From NCBI GenBank assembly GCA_015657535.1, contig JADHZB010001376.1, positions 1 to 64,000 on the forward strand: a stretch of 64,000 nucleotides of DNA, in the 5' to 3' direction. The notes below the pieces were generated by a model. The model was not told where the DNA came from, searched no databases, and saw only the letters and a program-made list of their open reading frames with translations. The number at the start of each line of letters is the position of its first letter. Position 1 is the first letter of the stretch. Below, piece by piece: positions 22,803 to 36,100 of this stretch. The DNA comes from Nephromyces sp. MM_2019 (lineage: Eukaryota; Apicomplexa; Aconoidasida; Nephromycida). Both the position numbers and the translations under genes were made by a program.

Positions 22803-25263
22803 TTAAGCTTTACAAATGATGTGCCGAATACGATAAAAAGTTACAGGGTTATCAATAAGGGCGTGCATGAAGGTTTTCACTATTTTAATTAATTTGCCAC
22901 TGAATATAGTGAAATACGAATACTCAATTAAATTTTCAAGGTATAAGCGCTCGTTGAGCGACTTTATTCTATAATATGCTGCTATGATGGTATCTTCAAT
23001 GTTCATGGCATATATGGACTATGACGCACATACCTCCGACCAAGTCTTGTAATATGGAATGCTGATAATGCATAAGCTCAATACGCTAAGAAAAAGTGAC
23101 CTCTGAGCTCTGCAGGAATAAATGCGTCTTCTCTGTGCTTCCGAGTTGGTGTGCCTCCTCGCTGATAAATGCATGATAAGAATGGGATTGAAAAAGCCTA
23201 ATAAATTCTGTGATATACGGGGTGATTATAAATGACTTTATAATTGCAAAATGCTGAGATTTAGTTGAAAACTAATAGGAGAGAATTTACGTGCACTATT
23301 GATAGAATGTTGCCAGTGCTGTCAGGGTGGCTTTATGTCAGGCCCCAATGGGAACAAGTCAAATAGTGACATTGATGAAAGGTATACCAATTGAGACGCT
23401 AAAAGTATGAGGGCAGCGGCTTTAAGTCTCGTGTAACAAGCCTCACATACGCACGTCAAACAAGCTATAAGCGGCACAGATATGGCTATTTTCGACTAAG
23501 TTCACGTTTATGCAAGCGGAACTATGTGCCTTTGGTCTCTTCGAGGTTCCAGCTACTTACGCACTCTAGTTCGTACATACTATTTCGAACCATAAAATTA
23601 TTATATAGCGCTATATACCAAAGCTGCTGTGAACTTATTAATAGTTTGTATAGCATGCTCTTAGCCAGCAAATATCGGCGTGATGGATACAGACCCTTTT
23701 TTTTCTCCTTGTAATCCTCACCCCTTAGCCTTACTTTCAAACTCAAACGTTTCAACGCCTTCAGTGTATGGTATCCTTTCACAAGTTGCTCCATCTGGTT
23801 GACTGAATTCTGATTCCGTCAGAATGTTGCACTCAGGAAGCGTTGCCTGTTCACTGCGTGGTTCATTCTCCTCAAAAGAGTTGACAAGACGAGTAGTTTC
23901 CTCACTGATGAATCACATGATTTTATTTTTGCTTTAATTACAATCGCAAGAGGCCACTTTTGAGCTCTCCAGACTTACATATGTGGATAATTAAGAAGAT
24001 GCTGGTTTAAAATAATAGGGGTTTGCAATAAACTATAAAGACTGGTAATTTAATCACTACTATTTTTGGAATTTAGGAATAATTTCGCACCGCATGCATA
24101 GAGTTAGCCGGAGTCGTACGAATTTAGATATAACAATGGAAAAATATATTCTGCCGCAAAAAACAAGCTGCTTTTCCAAAAAATCATTGAAAAGGGAAAA
24201 AGCTGAATTTTGGGCTTACTCTGGAGTTACCGAAAGATTGGCCACATAACATGTGGCTTCTGCCATCACTATGATGGCTTGCTAGAAAGACCCCGATACC
24301 AGCTGTTTGAACGAATATATTTGCTCTGGTGGCTACTGAAATCAATGAGAATGTATAATTTAGTTGTCAAATTATACACACGTAATACAGACATGCAGTA
24401 TGATATCAATGTACGCGTGTTTCGGTGCCTACTTGTGATGTTACTCAGCCCAGGAAGAAAGCGAAAGAAAATTAGATAACTTACAAGCGAAACCATTTGA
24501 ACAAAGACCCAGGTATACCTCTGATATAGATTGCCAAAAAGGAAGATAGCGACACCATGAAAAACCAAATCGTCTAAGTGCACCTTTGTCATACTGTGGA
24601 AGGCACGAAATCGTGTGGATACTGCTCCAAGCTGTATTTGTTAAGAACAATCTTTCCAGAGTAGATTAAAACGAACTAGAGTAACACCCCTACGTGCAGA
24701 AGGCAGTCCAATATATTGGGTCAAAAAAACCGAGAAGATGAAATGTCTTTTTGAGCTGAAGGTGGTGCAGGGGAAGATATGGGGCTACAATGTAGAAGCG
24801 TGATCAAGGCAAAAATACATACGGTTTAAGCTTAAATGCGCTTGTTGAAACAGTCAATGGCAGAATTACTGCAGGTAGATCTGTCATTCCCTTGTTATGA
24901 TTGAGCATATAAAAATAACCCGAAATTGGATGAAATTTAGAGGAATCAATCGAATTATTTGACCCTCTTAATGATTTGAATTACGTAGTTCTATGTAATA
25001 GAATACCAGTGCTCCAACGACTCCTAATTAATGCCTATTTTAGAATAAATATACCGCCTGCAAAGGAGCTGATAGCAATTTAACCATAACCTTTATATAC
25101 TGCAGATAATATGCCTAAGCTATCACACACGGCGCATATACTTTTGGGCTAATGTTTTACAGCGTGCATGCATATTACCTGACTATTGGCACTGCTATCG
25201 ACATACTTTTCTGGATCAGAAGCCCTTAGGATATTCCTATGGGTAAGTGACGTAAGCGTCTTC
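22803..25263 (-). CDS. Unrecognised protein with acidic middle and hydrophobic C-terminal half
   Basis: Eight phase-matched exons on the - strand: 25263-25207, 24784-24731, 24593-24519, 23904-23735, 23610-23561, 23495-23388, 23161-23101 and 22981-22803 (TAA). They give 250 residues; the start exon is missing (an ATG exon near 25593 is possible). Order: Ser/Pro-rich linker (PISSPAPPSAQKDISSS), a short hydrophobic piece (VFHGVAIFLFGNLY), an acidic probably disordered region (NSFEENEPRSEQATLPECNI), a hydrophobic span (IAISVPLIACLTCVCEACY) with ALILLASQL, then a basic C-terminal part (AYYRIKSLNERLYLENLIEY). Donors are good (GTAAGG, GTAAGT, GTATAC). The nearest upstream gene on the same strand ends at 25841. 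No family recognised. Confidence 0.45.
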
Positions 25264-25840
25264 CTGAAACGGAAATAGTTAAAATATCGCAGTCTCCTCA
25301 CTTAAATATGTTGCGAAAACCTTGATCTGTACACGCTACTTGCGTAAAACATTATATTAGTTACTGGAGATAACTTTAATTTTATCCGAAGGGTATAAAA
25401 ATACGAGAGTACAGAACTTTGTATAGCATGTGAATGAAATTTATCTAGTGGAAAAGATCAATATTTTAATATTTATATAGCTGGTGCCATATAATCTGTC
25501 TCCAAAGGAAAAAAGTACGTTGAGTAGCAATAGCATAAACAAAGAAGCATTTGCACGGTACTTCTGACTGGAATTTCTGGGAGACTACCTAACATCAACT
25601 AGATGACATAACGTATAATCAACGATGGGTAAATTCTTCTTAGCTTTTATCTTTTTATTGGTAAATACTAGAGAAATCTACATAAAAATTTTCGGCGATT
25701 AGTGTATACAAGCTGTTTCCCAGTAATCGATACAGCTATGTTCAGAGAAACGCTACCTATGTAGTGGAAGTTCTGCGCGAAGATGATAATGGATGTGTAA
25801 TAGGGTCTGTCAACTATTATATACTAAGCACGGTAATCTT

Positions 25841-26321
25841 TTAAGAAATTGGCACCCGTCCGTGAAAGTTTTCTTCGGTATAGTGGGTAAATCCGCTTAG
25901 GAAGGATATGAGGAATCTACTCATTGCATGTTGAAAGCATAGTGGTAGAGACCCCCTACGTTCATCGAATTTCGATAGCTGGACTGGCATATACTCATGA
26001 ACCATAAGCTTAATCATGTTTTTTCTGGAAAAATGCACTTCTCCTTCTTTGATTTGGGATAATATATGTGTGCTATGCATTTAACATGCCGCACTTAACA
26101 TGTTTCATACTATATAACAGCCAAGCAAATTTGATCCGTGTAGTCCAGGAAGTGTCCGCTTTGCTAATTTTCATCTTTCTTTGGTTAGTTGCTTATCCAC
26201 TACTGTGGTGTTTTGATTCCCTTGCATGGTTGCAGCTTGAAAAGATAGTACACACTTTTGATACCTTACCTCCATCTCCTTCATCCCAACTTGTCCTTAG
26301 ACTATATCGGAACGAGCTCAT
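25841..26321 (-). CDS. Probable short gene, incompletely resolved
   Basis: On the - strand an ATG exon at 26321-26270 (MSSFRYSLRTSWDEGDG, donor GTAAGG) joins in phase to an exon starting at 26235 (AATMQGNQNTTVVDKQ). A terminal exon runs from a TAG acceptor at about 26055 to TAA at 25841, encoding IKEGEVHFSRKNMIKLMVHE, SKFDERRGSLPLCFQHAMSR and FTHYTEENFHGRVPIS. The join between the second and last exons does not keep phase with the splice sites I see, so one exon is wrong or missing. A + strand frame (26068-26334) overlaps and may be its shadow. Function unknown. Confidence 0.35.
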
Positions 26322-26339
26322 ATTTTCTTGGTAAGCACG

Positions 26340-28140
26340 AGGAAGATTAAAATCGGTTTTTTATGAGCATAGTGATTCACGACATCTTGATGCTATTTTA
26401 TGTACAGACTGGAAGACTCAGCCTTTCCTAGATCCAGCCATTTTTGCGCAGATTAGTGATCGGAATGCTATAATCCATTCTACAAGTAAACACGCATTCC
26501 GTTTGGCTAAGCAATCGAATCCCACTAACATTGCATACTACAGATAACCTGAAAATTTAAGTATAGATTATTGGGCGGTATAGTGCTTCGCATTCTGGTA
26601 TATCCATAGCATATAATATAATAGGTCTTGAGGAAGGGCGTAATCTCTAGAAGACTCATTCACTTTAGCCAGGAAATGCATAGTTATGGCATTTAGTAAG
26701 TACGAAGAGTAAAATTAAGCGCGGCTGTCACGAGGCAGACCTACATGAGAAGTAGTCTAAGCGCATACAGCGTAAGAAGCATCGGCGTAGACATCAATGA
26801 CTAGTCATGGTGAAATAGCTTAGCCAGTAATGCGGACAAGCGACGAACTTAATACCATATGATAGTAAGTTAAGGTACATTATAAAGACTGAAGACAAGT
26901 TGAATACGCTTATTATTTTGGCTCATCAGAATTCAACTATTTTTTGGAATGTTAAGCAGGTATAAATTGAAGCTGCCCGTGCTATAATAATGGAGAAGTG
27001 AGGTGCCCTTAAGATTGTTTGCATAGAATGCAAGCTGGTGGCCACTTGATGATGTGCCCATCTTCCCGAAAGATATGGAATTATCATGTGATATCAGTTT
27101 AAAAGGTAAAGGAGATTAGAAAGATGTACCAGGTAAAAAAATACGGAGCCCATAGAGTCAAATTACTTATAATCCAACCAAGGCCTTCGTTATAACTCGC
27201 GTAGCTAATTGCTAGTTATTGAAGCATTTTATTTTCATAACATCCAGTCCCCTGACTACTTGTGCCTTAGCAACATAGTAGTGCGTGCTTTCTATTATTC
27301 CAGTTGAAGTTTCAGGAATTATCAGTATAAAGTTGCTCTCACTAGTAATGAAGCTGCGCATCTATATGCGGCGTATCGCTATCCGTTCAAAGCTTTATGT
27401 AATTAAGTCTGAAAAGTATGACAAGACTTAGAATGTTACTTTTGAAGGGGTTAGAATTTAGAAACATTTTAGTTGTTCATATTTCTTAGCACAAAAATGA
27501 AATTGGCAGCTCTGGTAATGCGCATAAGCAATAGTAATGGGCTGACGCACACTTGGTGATTTAATGGTTCTTGGCGCAACACGCTATGGAGAACACGAAT
27601 AATTCGTATTATCCGCAAGTGCCGAAGCAATTACTTCCTATTAGTTGACAGTGGCCAGATCATGATTCCAGCAGGTGCTTAGTTCCTAAAGCTAGATATA
27701 ACCAAGAGAAGCTAACCTACATTTAATAAAACCTGGAGAAGCATATTCTCATTAACTCTGGTGTAGAAAACGCCTCGCACGCCACCCCCTCATGAGACTG
27801 CAGGTCCTTCTATATACTATAAAATATAATGAAGCACCACACCATGTGCTCAAAAAAATGCACGTTTACATCATCTGCATACTTGTTCCTCATAGCTGCA
27901 CGATTAATAGCAAGGGTAGCATGGCTACCCGCGGTATACCAGTTTATACAGTTAGTAAGTACGACCGAATACTGTTTACGCAGACATTGCTCCAAGTGGA
28001 TTCCCCCTAAATGGACCTCAACGTGCTGCATATACCACAATGCAATGTATTTTACGTGCGAATATTAAGATAAATATAGCTAAGGCGAAGATTAGTTGTT
28101 AAAAAAAAAATTTGGAGAATATCCTTAAAAAATACAATTA
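26340..28140. other. No resolved gene
   Basis: AT-rich sequence with many stops in all frames. The overlapping 27792-28068 frames on both strands are short and mutually exclusive. I see no repeats or RNA genes. Confidence 0.35.
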
Positions 28141-28169
28141 TTGTAGCTATTTAATCTAGCACAATAATG

Positions 28170-28700
28170 ATACACTAATAAGCAGCCTCCGGGCAGGTGG
28201 AGTCCCCCAATGGAACAAGCATGAGGGTGTGCACACCAGATATATTCCTCCCTCTCATCGTCGTGCTTTTATCCGAGTGCCCCGCTCCCTTCTATTCAAG
28301 ACTCCGCGGCTGGGAGCAGCCAAGTATTATCACGCAAATTGTGATGATGACTTTATAGTGTCGATGTTCCGGCAGCAGCTTTAGGGGCTGCCACCGTACC
28401 CTTCTATTACATGCCTGATTCCACGATAATATTCTCGCTCCGAAACCCTTTCTATTTGGTAAGCCCATGAAATTTAGGTGTAGCGTCGAATTTGATCGTG
28501 TGTATCGTCCAACCCACTACAACACGTCACCGGATTATAGCACCTGCTCACATTGCACCACAACTGTGACAACACCGTACTATACTCCAAGCAAGCTCCC
28601 CCCCTTTACTCCTGCGCCGTTGACAGCTGCTAGCAAAGCTTCAGCCACCATCTATCCAGCACTAAAGGTTACTCGATGTCAGAGCATACGCTACGGTTGA
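28170..28700 (+). other. GC-richer block with several open frames
   Basis: Base composition rises above its surroundings. Three + strand frames look coding over overlapping bases: one with VHTRYIPPSHRRAFIRVPRS, one with AALGAATVPFYYMPDSTIIF ending at a GTAAGC donor near 28460, and one at 28467-28700 with VYRPTHYNTSPDYSTCSHC. They could be alternative readings of one spliced gene or an effect of fewer stop codons at higher GC. I cannot resolve exon boundaries. Confidence 0.25.
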
Positions 28701-29497
28701 TTTGGTTTTGACAGAGACTGGAGATTCGTCATCATTTGGGTCGGCAGCTGTTAATGTGCTTTTTCGTTTTTTGTCTGGAATATTCGTGAGATTAACCCAC
28801 CTATATTATCTAAGTAAGCCGCTATAAAGTAGGCAAGTCGTTTTACTGCACTTCCCAGGCGGAAAACTGTGAACACACGGCAGAATGTAAATATTTTGCT
28901 GCTACGAGGATTTTGTGAATATGAGGATAAAGCTTTTGCTGAAGTTGTAGAGTGTAGATATGAATCATACACGGGCGATACGACTACCTTTTCGGTCTAT
29001 TGCTTTGCCGCTGTAGTTGCGTTTTCATGTAGGAGCTTGAAATGTAAATGTCTAATGCATCGGTAATAGTTGATTGTGGTGCCTCTGGCGAAATCGGATG
29101 TACTCATGTTGGTGAGGGATGGTGAAAAGTTTTGGCGGTGAAGTGTGCTTTAGGGTCGAATTTAAGAGAGTGCAGGTAGCGACTGAGGGCTTGATGCAGG
29201 GGAAAGATACGACAATTTGCGCTTGTGTTGTGAGCAAAAGGTGCTCATGCGATGCGAAAGTTGGATTCTTTAGAATAGCCCCCTGGGTGTTTTTCGTGGT
29301 TACTCTTTCACTTCATTTTTACACAAGAGCTGTGGATGGTTAAAATGATGTTGGGAGGCATCACGCATAATTGTTTGTGAATATTCGAGCTTTAAGTTCA
29401 TGAGTGTTGCCTCTACTTTGGAGGTCGCACGTTGATGGATAGAAAGTATTTTTTAGTTTCAGCTGGAAGTGGTTGTTTATTCGTTTGCATTTTTAAG

Positions 29498-29749
29498 TTA
29501 TAGCTTCATACCACCGTCTTTAGAGCTTTGATAGGCTGGAGTCACCTTCACGCCATTTCTGTTGTAATCAATGTACGTAGAGACTAACGCTTTATAGGAC
29601 TGAATGTAAAATGCGCTTTTTCCCAGGTATAACTGCTGGAATTCAGAGCTAGCTCTGATAATTACGTTTAACAAGGGAAATGAACGCTTCATGCTTAATA
29701 TTCTGTGTTTTTTGGCGAATGGTTGTCTCCGCAGTTTTGAGGAGCACAT
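29498..29749 (-). CDS. Small basic open frame upstream of pyruvate kinase
   Basis: An intact - strand frame of 83 codons with ATG and TAA. The product is basic, with KLRRQPFAKKHRILSMKRSF, then a globular-looking part (SSEFQQLYLGKSAFYIQSYK) and C-terminus SSKDGGMKL. It would be transcribed divergently from pyruvate kinase, with about 380 bp between start codons. The local + strand is T-rich, which argues mildly against - strand transcription, so it could also be fortuitous. Family not recognised. Confidence 0.3.
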   Translation of the reverse strand: MCSSKLRRQPFAKKHRILSMKRSFPLLNVIIRASSEFQQLYLGKSAFYIQSYKALVSTYIDYNRNGVKVTPAYQSSKDGGMKL

Positions 29750-30128
29750 GTTGAAGCGTGCTGCTCTGCTTTGGGTGTCTAAAGTTGAAAATATCCATAC
29801 ATTTGCTGTTTCCCCTTAACTTCGTTTTCGGTAGTTGAATTCTTGTGTTCTGTTTAAGTGTCTATTTGTTGTGAGATCAGTTCTATGCGGCTTTATCAAC
29901 AGTTTCGTTGATGCTACTTTGTTGTACCGTGGATTGCAAGCTTTTTGTCTGAGGAGCACCTTTTTGTTATTCTTAGCTGTCTTTTTACATGGTCTGACCT
30001 TCTTTTGTGCTTGTACTTTTTGATTACAATATGCGATCTGAAGCTTTTTATGTGCTGAAACAGCTCCTTGTGGGCATACCGTCCGTCTTGTTCTCAGAGT
30101 TAGAATAAATTTTAACCTGCTGCTTCAA

Positions 30129-33100
30129 ATGGATAATTCGGCAAGTTCTCCAATATCCCGCCTACTGCCTCCTTCAAATCATCAGTCTGCTGCATCATCC
30201 ACCATGAATCCCCCGGGGCCGCGAATCGCTCGCCTCCTGAGCAACTCTTCCATTATTGCCCAGTCTCTTGGCAAGGCTACACATATTGGACTGACTCAGA
30301 TACTTGATCGTAAAACCTCCAGGGAAGTTGACCAAAAGAGGACTGGAATTGTGTGTACCATGGGACCTGGATGTGCAAACATAGATACCCTATGCGAAAT
30401 GGTTGAGGTAGGCGTAGCCATTACCGTATTTTTTCCCGGAAAAATACGTGGTTTTTTCGGCTATTTTGATGACCAATGTCATTTGGAATGAGTATAATCT
30501 TGCTTTGATGCTGTGTGCGCCTGCAATCGATATATATTTTTTCCAAGTGCAAATGAATATACTTCTCTTTCTTTAAGTCCTTGAAACCAATCGCGATTGC
30601 CATTGCATGTAGCTTAATGTGTGAGTGACTGCGTGATGTACGGTGGGGAATGTGGTGGCGGAGAATATTGAGGGAGGAAAGCAGGGGGATTGGAGGAGGG
30701 GTGAGGAAAGCTTTCAGCGGGCAGGAGTAGTAGATGTATGGTTAATCATCCCAGGTTGTGTATGCAAGCTTGTTATTATCATCTTTAACTAGTGTATATA
30801 TCTTGATTAACCTCTTGAGCACTCTGAAGTATGTAAGCTTTTTGTTTTTTTTCGTGTATCATATCATTTGGATGATTTCTCTTGTTTTATCATCACTTTT
30901 AGTCAGATCTCCTGTTTGAATCTGTGAGTTACCATTGACTTTATTCGTCTGGTTCGATATCGGATGAATTTTTGGTGATTTTGGTTGAATACTACTTTTT
31001 ATTGAATCAGCCAAATTTTGTTGATATTTCTTCGATATAATCTTCACTTTTTTCAAGATAAATTTATGATTTTTGATACCGTGTGCATCACCTCCACCTA
31101 TCCTCCGAGGTGATGCTTATCATTGACTGATGGCTGTCAGTAGATATCAATGAATTCCCTATATTTAACACACCTCAAAACATATGCATAAATACACTCT
31201 TTCTTGCATCGCCTGTTTAGGCCGGGATGAACGTTTGTCGCCTCAATTTTTCTCATGGAAGCCACGAAAGCCATGGCGCGACAGTGGCGCTCATTGAAAA
31301 GGTCAGGAAGAGGTTACCCAATCACACACTTGCTATTCTCTTGGATACTAAAGGTCCAGAGATTAGGACTGGCTTTCTGCAGGTAAAGATTGAGAAAATA
31401 AGTGCGTGGTATACGTTTTTTGTGCAACTCAAGTGTGTGTGCTCTGGGACTTGTATGCCTCTGGTGGTGTGTCCTTAAAAAAAATGCAGTAAACTGAGAT
31501 TGATAGATTGTAGTTGAAGACTCACCTGTGCAGATGTGCATTTTAAAGACTTTGAAGAGGCTTTTTGTGTTTATTGCTAGAAAAGTTGACATCTATGGTA
31601 CGGCAAAGCTTTTTTTTCTTCTATACAAGCCAGTATGCACCTCCTTATCAGCTTTAGCCTCTTCGTTTTCTGCAGTGTATTCAAGGGTAATAGGATATCT
31701 TATCGTTTCCAGCCACAGTTACTACTATAGTGGGATGTAAATTCTGCATTTTAGCACTTCTAGCATATTAGGGTTTTGAGTATATGGTTCGCGTATTAGG
31801 AGTTGCTGGTCTACTCAATAAAAGGTTGTCAAAGGGTGTTTATATGACGCTTGTAATGGGCTTTCCATTATGAATAACTTTTTTACCTGAAAGTTGTGTT
31901 TTTAGGACGGATGTTTGCTATAAAGCGTTGAAAAAGGGTACTCCACTGGGTGTAAACCAGCATCACCACGTGTGTGGTGGTGTGTCTCCTTCGTTATGCT
32001 GTGCATACTTCCAAAAAAATCTTCACCTTACCGAAGTGTGCACTCTTGACTTACGCAAAGACAGCTTGAGCCACTCTTACTTGCATTACGTCTAATGTGA
32101 GATTCATACTTTCTTCTTCATCACAGGATCACAAGCCTATCACCTTGACAGCAAATCAGTCATTGAAGATTACCACAGATTACAGCTTTGTTGGTAACAG
32201 TGAGTGCATTGCTTGCTCTTACAAGAAGTTACCTGTGAGTGTTCAACCTGGTAATACTATCCTTATCGCTGATGGTGTGCTCACTGCTACGGTGGTGTCT
32301 TGTCATGAAGATCATGTGTATGTTACTGTAAACAATACAGCCACGATTGGCGAGAGGAAGAATATGAATCTTCCAAATGTAAAGGTGAGCGAAATTGGAG
32401 GGTTTTTGCCGGTTTTTTGCGTGAATTTTTTGGATATTTTTCGAGTTAATTAGCAAATGTTATCATGAGGGGGTGAGGTTTTGCGGATGGAATTTATGAG
32501 GTTTTCAAGGCGGTCTTTACGATTTTATTGCGGAAAAAATAGCTTAAAGACGTGGACGGCGTTTTTACTTCCTTTTACTGTTACAAAATTTGCGAGATCA
32601 CTGTTAAAAGCTTGGGAAATTTCTGAGTTTTGGTTATTTTCAATGTATCTTGCTGTTTGTCGTGTAGATTTTCAATTTCTAACAAATTTTCTAATTTTGG
32701 ATTTCATAGTGATCATTTTCTAGTATTCTCCGCTGTTGTTTCTTCAAATTTTTATGCGATTCTCTCATGTTTCGTCTTGCACTTTTTTTTTGTGGGGAAA
32801 AATATCATTTTTCTCCCACAATCGTTGCAGGCGATGGCTCATCTTGTGTGTGTTACCTGCTTATTCCCGTCAGGTTGAGCTTCCCTGTATATCCGCCAAC
32901 GACGAGAAGGATATTTTGGAGTTCGGTGTGCCCTTTGGCTGCGATTTTATCGCTCCTTCCTTCGTTCAAACTGCTATGGATGTCCAGTACGTTAAGGAGT
33001 TATTGGGGCCGAAGGTCAGCTGAATTGAGGAGTTTCGCTTTTTTCAGAATTAGCCTGTTGTTGGGATAAATGTGGTTTTTGCTGCTGATATGTGTGCATT

Positions 33101-36100
33101 TCATGAGGGGAAGGAGGTTTATTTCTTGCTTTTACTTGTTTGTGGGATTTTTGTGAAGAAGATGCTTCATTCTACAATTTTTTTCTGTTGTTACTTCGTG
33201 ATGCTCTTTTTTGTTTTGGTTGTGTGTTGATATGCATTTGCTTCTTCCTGACAAGAGAATTAATCGCCTTAAGTCTTCTGTGCAGTGTTTTGAGAGCTTT
33301 TTTTTTGCGTAGAAGTTATGTGTGTGTTACTGCTATTAAGATGTGAAATGCTACGAAATGAAACCTTTTGCTGCTTTTTCTAATAATATGAGCCTTGAGA
33401 CACCTAGGTTTAGCAGGGAATATTTTGATTCTTTTGGCTCAATTGAAATCATCTTTTGATGTTTTGAATGAAGATTTTAAGAAGTTTTTATAACTCGTTA
33501 TAAGGGAGATTTTGGATTAAACTTTTATGGCTTCTCTTCAGCTTATTCTTGATTTTCTTCGTCCTTTTCGTCTTCTAACCTTTTATAGCTTTGTTTTCAT
33601 CTCAGGGTAAACACATTAAGATTATTCCAAAGATTGAGAATGTTGAGGGGCTTATGAACTTTGACTCTATTCTGGCTCAAGCTGATGGGATTATGGTAGC
33701 CAGAGGAGATCTTGGAATGGAGATTCCCCCGGAGAAGGTATTCCTGGCGCAGAAGATGATGATTACAAAGTGAGTGATTTGGAATTTGGGCAAACTATGC
33801 TTTGTTTTTTAAGTGGAATTCGTTGAATTTCTCTTTGTGTATGAAGCGATTGAAAAATGGCTCCTTCAAGCGGAATCGAGGGGTGCAATTGGTGTGTATT
33901 TATATTTTTTTTTGTGCATGTTGAGTACTGCAGAGATATATTGAAAGGGTCATGTATGCACTCGGAGAATGAGGGTAGATGATTGAGGCTTTTGGGGTTT
34001 AAGGTAAATCTTCAAGGGTGCATTTATGCATATAATAAGATCGTGCAAAATGAGCTTTTGTGTGTTTGGTAGGAGAATAGTTTGGGTGATTGGATTCTCG
34101 GTTTATCGTCATTATCTTCTTCGATGAAGTTATTGAGCTTCATTGGTGGTTTAGTTATTCAGCGTCATCTTTTATTTGGTTCCTATTATGAATGTCACCT
34201 TCGGTTTCATCATCATCGCCTTTGGTTTCATCATCATCTTCATTTCATCTTCCATCATGTTTATCATCTTCATATTCATGTTCATCATCTTCATCTTCAT
34301 TCTCATATCTGCTATCCCTTCTGCTTCATATCTCTGATATGCATTTACCTCCATATGAGATCTTCGCCGTTAATTTCCTTAACTTTCATGTGAAGATCTG
34401 TGGAGTATGTGAATGCTAGACTAGGCTGGACATTGCGAGGTTTAGGAAATCGAAGCGTTTTGCTTTCAAACCTGCCTACGCGATGTGTTTTTTGCTTCTC
34501 TCAGTCAGTCAGCTGCCTCATGCTTTTGTCGTGCAGTAGGCGGTGTTACGCTCAGAGTACATTCACGGGTTTTTCTTGATTATTTGAAGATTTTTCATAA
34601 GGTGTAGACTGTTCAATTTCAGCGAACTGATTGCTTTTTTCATCTTTTTGGGAAAAATTTGAGAGTATCACGCTTCTAGTAGATTCTCTCAGGTGTGTTG
34701 TAAGAAAATTTATGTTTTTTCATCTTTTTGAAGGAAATGATGATGGAATTTACTCTTTTGCCTCTTTGTCTCCTCTTGAGTGTAAGGGTCGATTTTACCC
34801 ATAAAAGGGTGTCCTGGGAAAACACGCAACAAACTGCGAAAACATCTTTTTTTGGCCTGCATAGTGCGAAAAACCCCTTCTGTACCTAAGAACTCGGTTG
34901 AAGGGCAAGTTTGCTCTTCACCTTCGCTTTCCTTCTTAATTCCTCCATCTCTTTTATTCCTTTGTGAATGCTTGAAGATGTAATGCAGCAGGAAAACCGG
35001 TGATAACAGCGACGCAGATGTTGGAATCTATGACCAAAAATCCTCTTCCAACGAGAGCGGAGACTGCTGATGTTGCAAATGCCGTACTCGACGGCTCAGA
35101 CTGTGTGATGCTTTCGGGTGAAACCGCCAGCGGAAGTTTTCCGGTGGAGTCTGTTTCGGTAAGATTGTGTGTGGGGTTTTTGGACTGGAAAAAGCTGCTC
35201 TTTGTGACGAGGGAAAATTTTAAAGTCGCAAGAATGTATGTGAAAAATCTTTGTCACAGGGTTAGAGAAGTGAAACAGAAGAAAAAGCATATCTTTAGAT
35301 TTCTTAGAGGGAGGCGGAAACAGGAGCAACTCAGTAGTTTTTTGCACACACAAGGGGCAGCGATTTGTTCCCTACACATAATAAGAACCCATTTTTTTTC
35401 TGCACACGAAAAATTGCACCCATTTTTTTCCCACACACACATAATAATAACACCCGTAGGCTAAGCAGAGGTAATACCTCTGCCTAATTGATTGGTCGAT
35501 CTTTTCAGCTTTCTCAGTCTAACTCATCTTCAAGAAATCAAATGTACATTTTCTGTTCGCCTTCTATCAGTTTTAAGAGAGAAGCTTTTCTCCAGAGTCT
35601 GGATGGGCTGGTGGTGGGGTTTTTTTGAAGAGCATAGGGAGTGGAGCTGTATATTTTCTTGTTTGGGTTTTCGAATGAAATATGCCTGAAGATTATCCAC
35701 TTTCACACACACTCTCATACTTGCTCACACACGCTCTTTCTCATACATGCTCACGCACTCATATATACACGCACACAGATATACTTTTTAGGATTAATAT
35801 TCCTGCCAAAATATTCCGGGAAAAATCTCTTCGCGCTGATCTATTATGATAGAGTGTATTAGGTGGTATGTGTGTGTGTGTGTGTGAATTTTGAGGTTCA
35901 GTTCGTTGTGTAGGTATAATATGGAAAAATATGGGTTTTCCTCATCTTCAAAATTTTTGGCTATAATTGATGTATATAAGAGGCGTTCACAACTGTGGAT
36001 ATATAAGAAATGTAGTACATGCCAACATAAAAAATGTTAATGTATATAGCAGTAATAATGTGTGTGTTACAACCTTGTATCAGTTATACGCTCGCAAGCC

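Noticed and set aside
23522..23794. Long basic open frame on the - strand (90 codons)
   Set aside because: It reads through a GTAAGG donor at 23734 and an intron; the exon chain with conserved phase uses another frame on both sides.
35000..35464. Single 154-codon frame beginning in pyruvate kinase exon 6
   Set aside because: Only the part up to 35158 aligns with pyruvate kinase; the rest is read-through into intron 6 after the GTAAGA donor.
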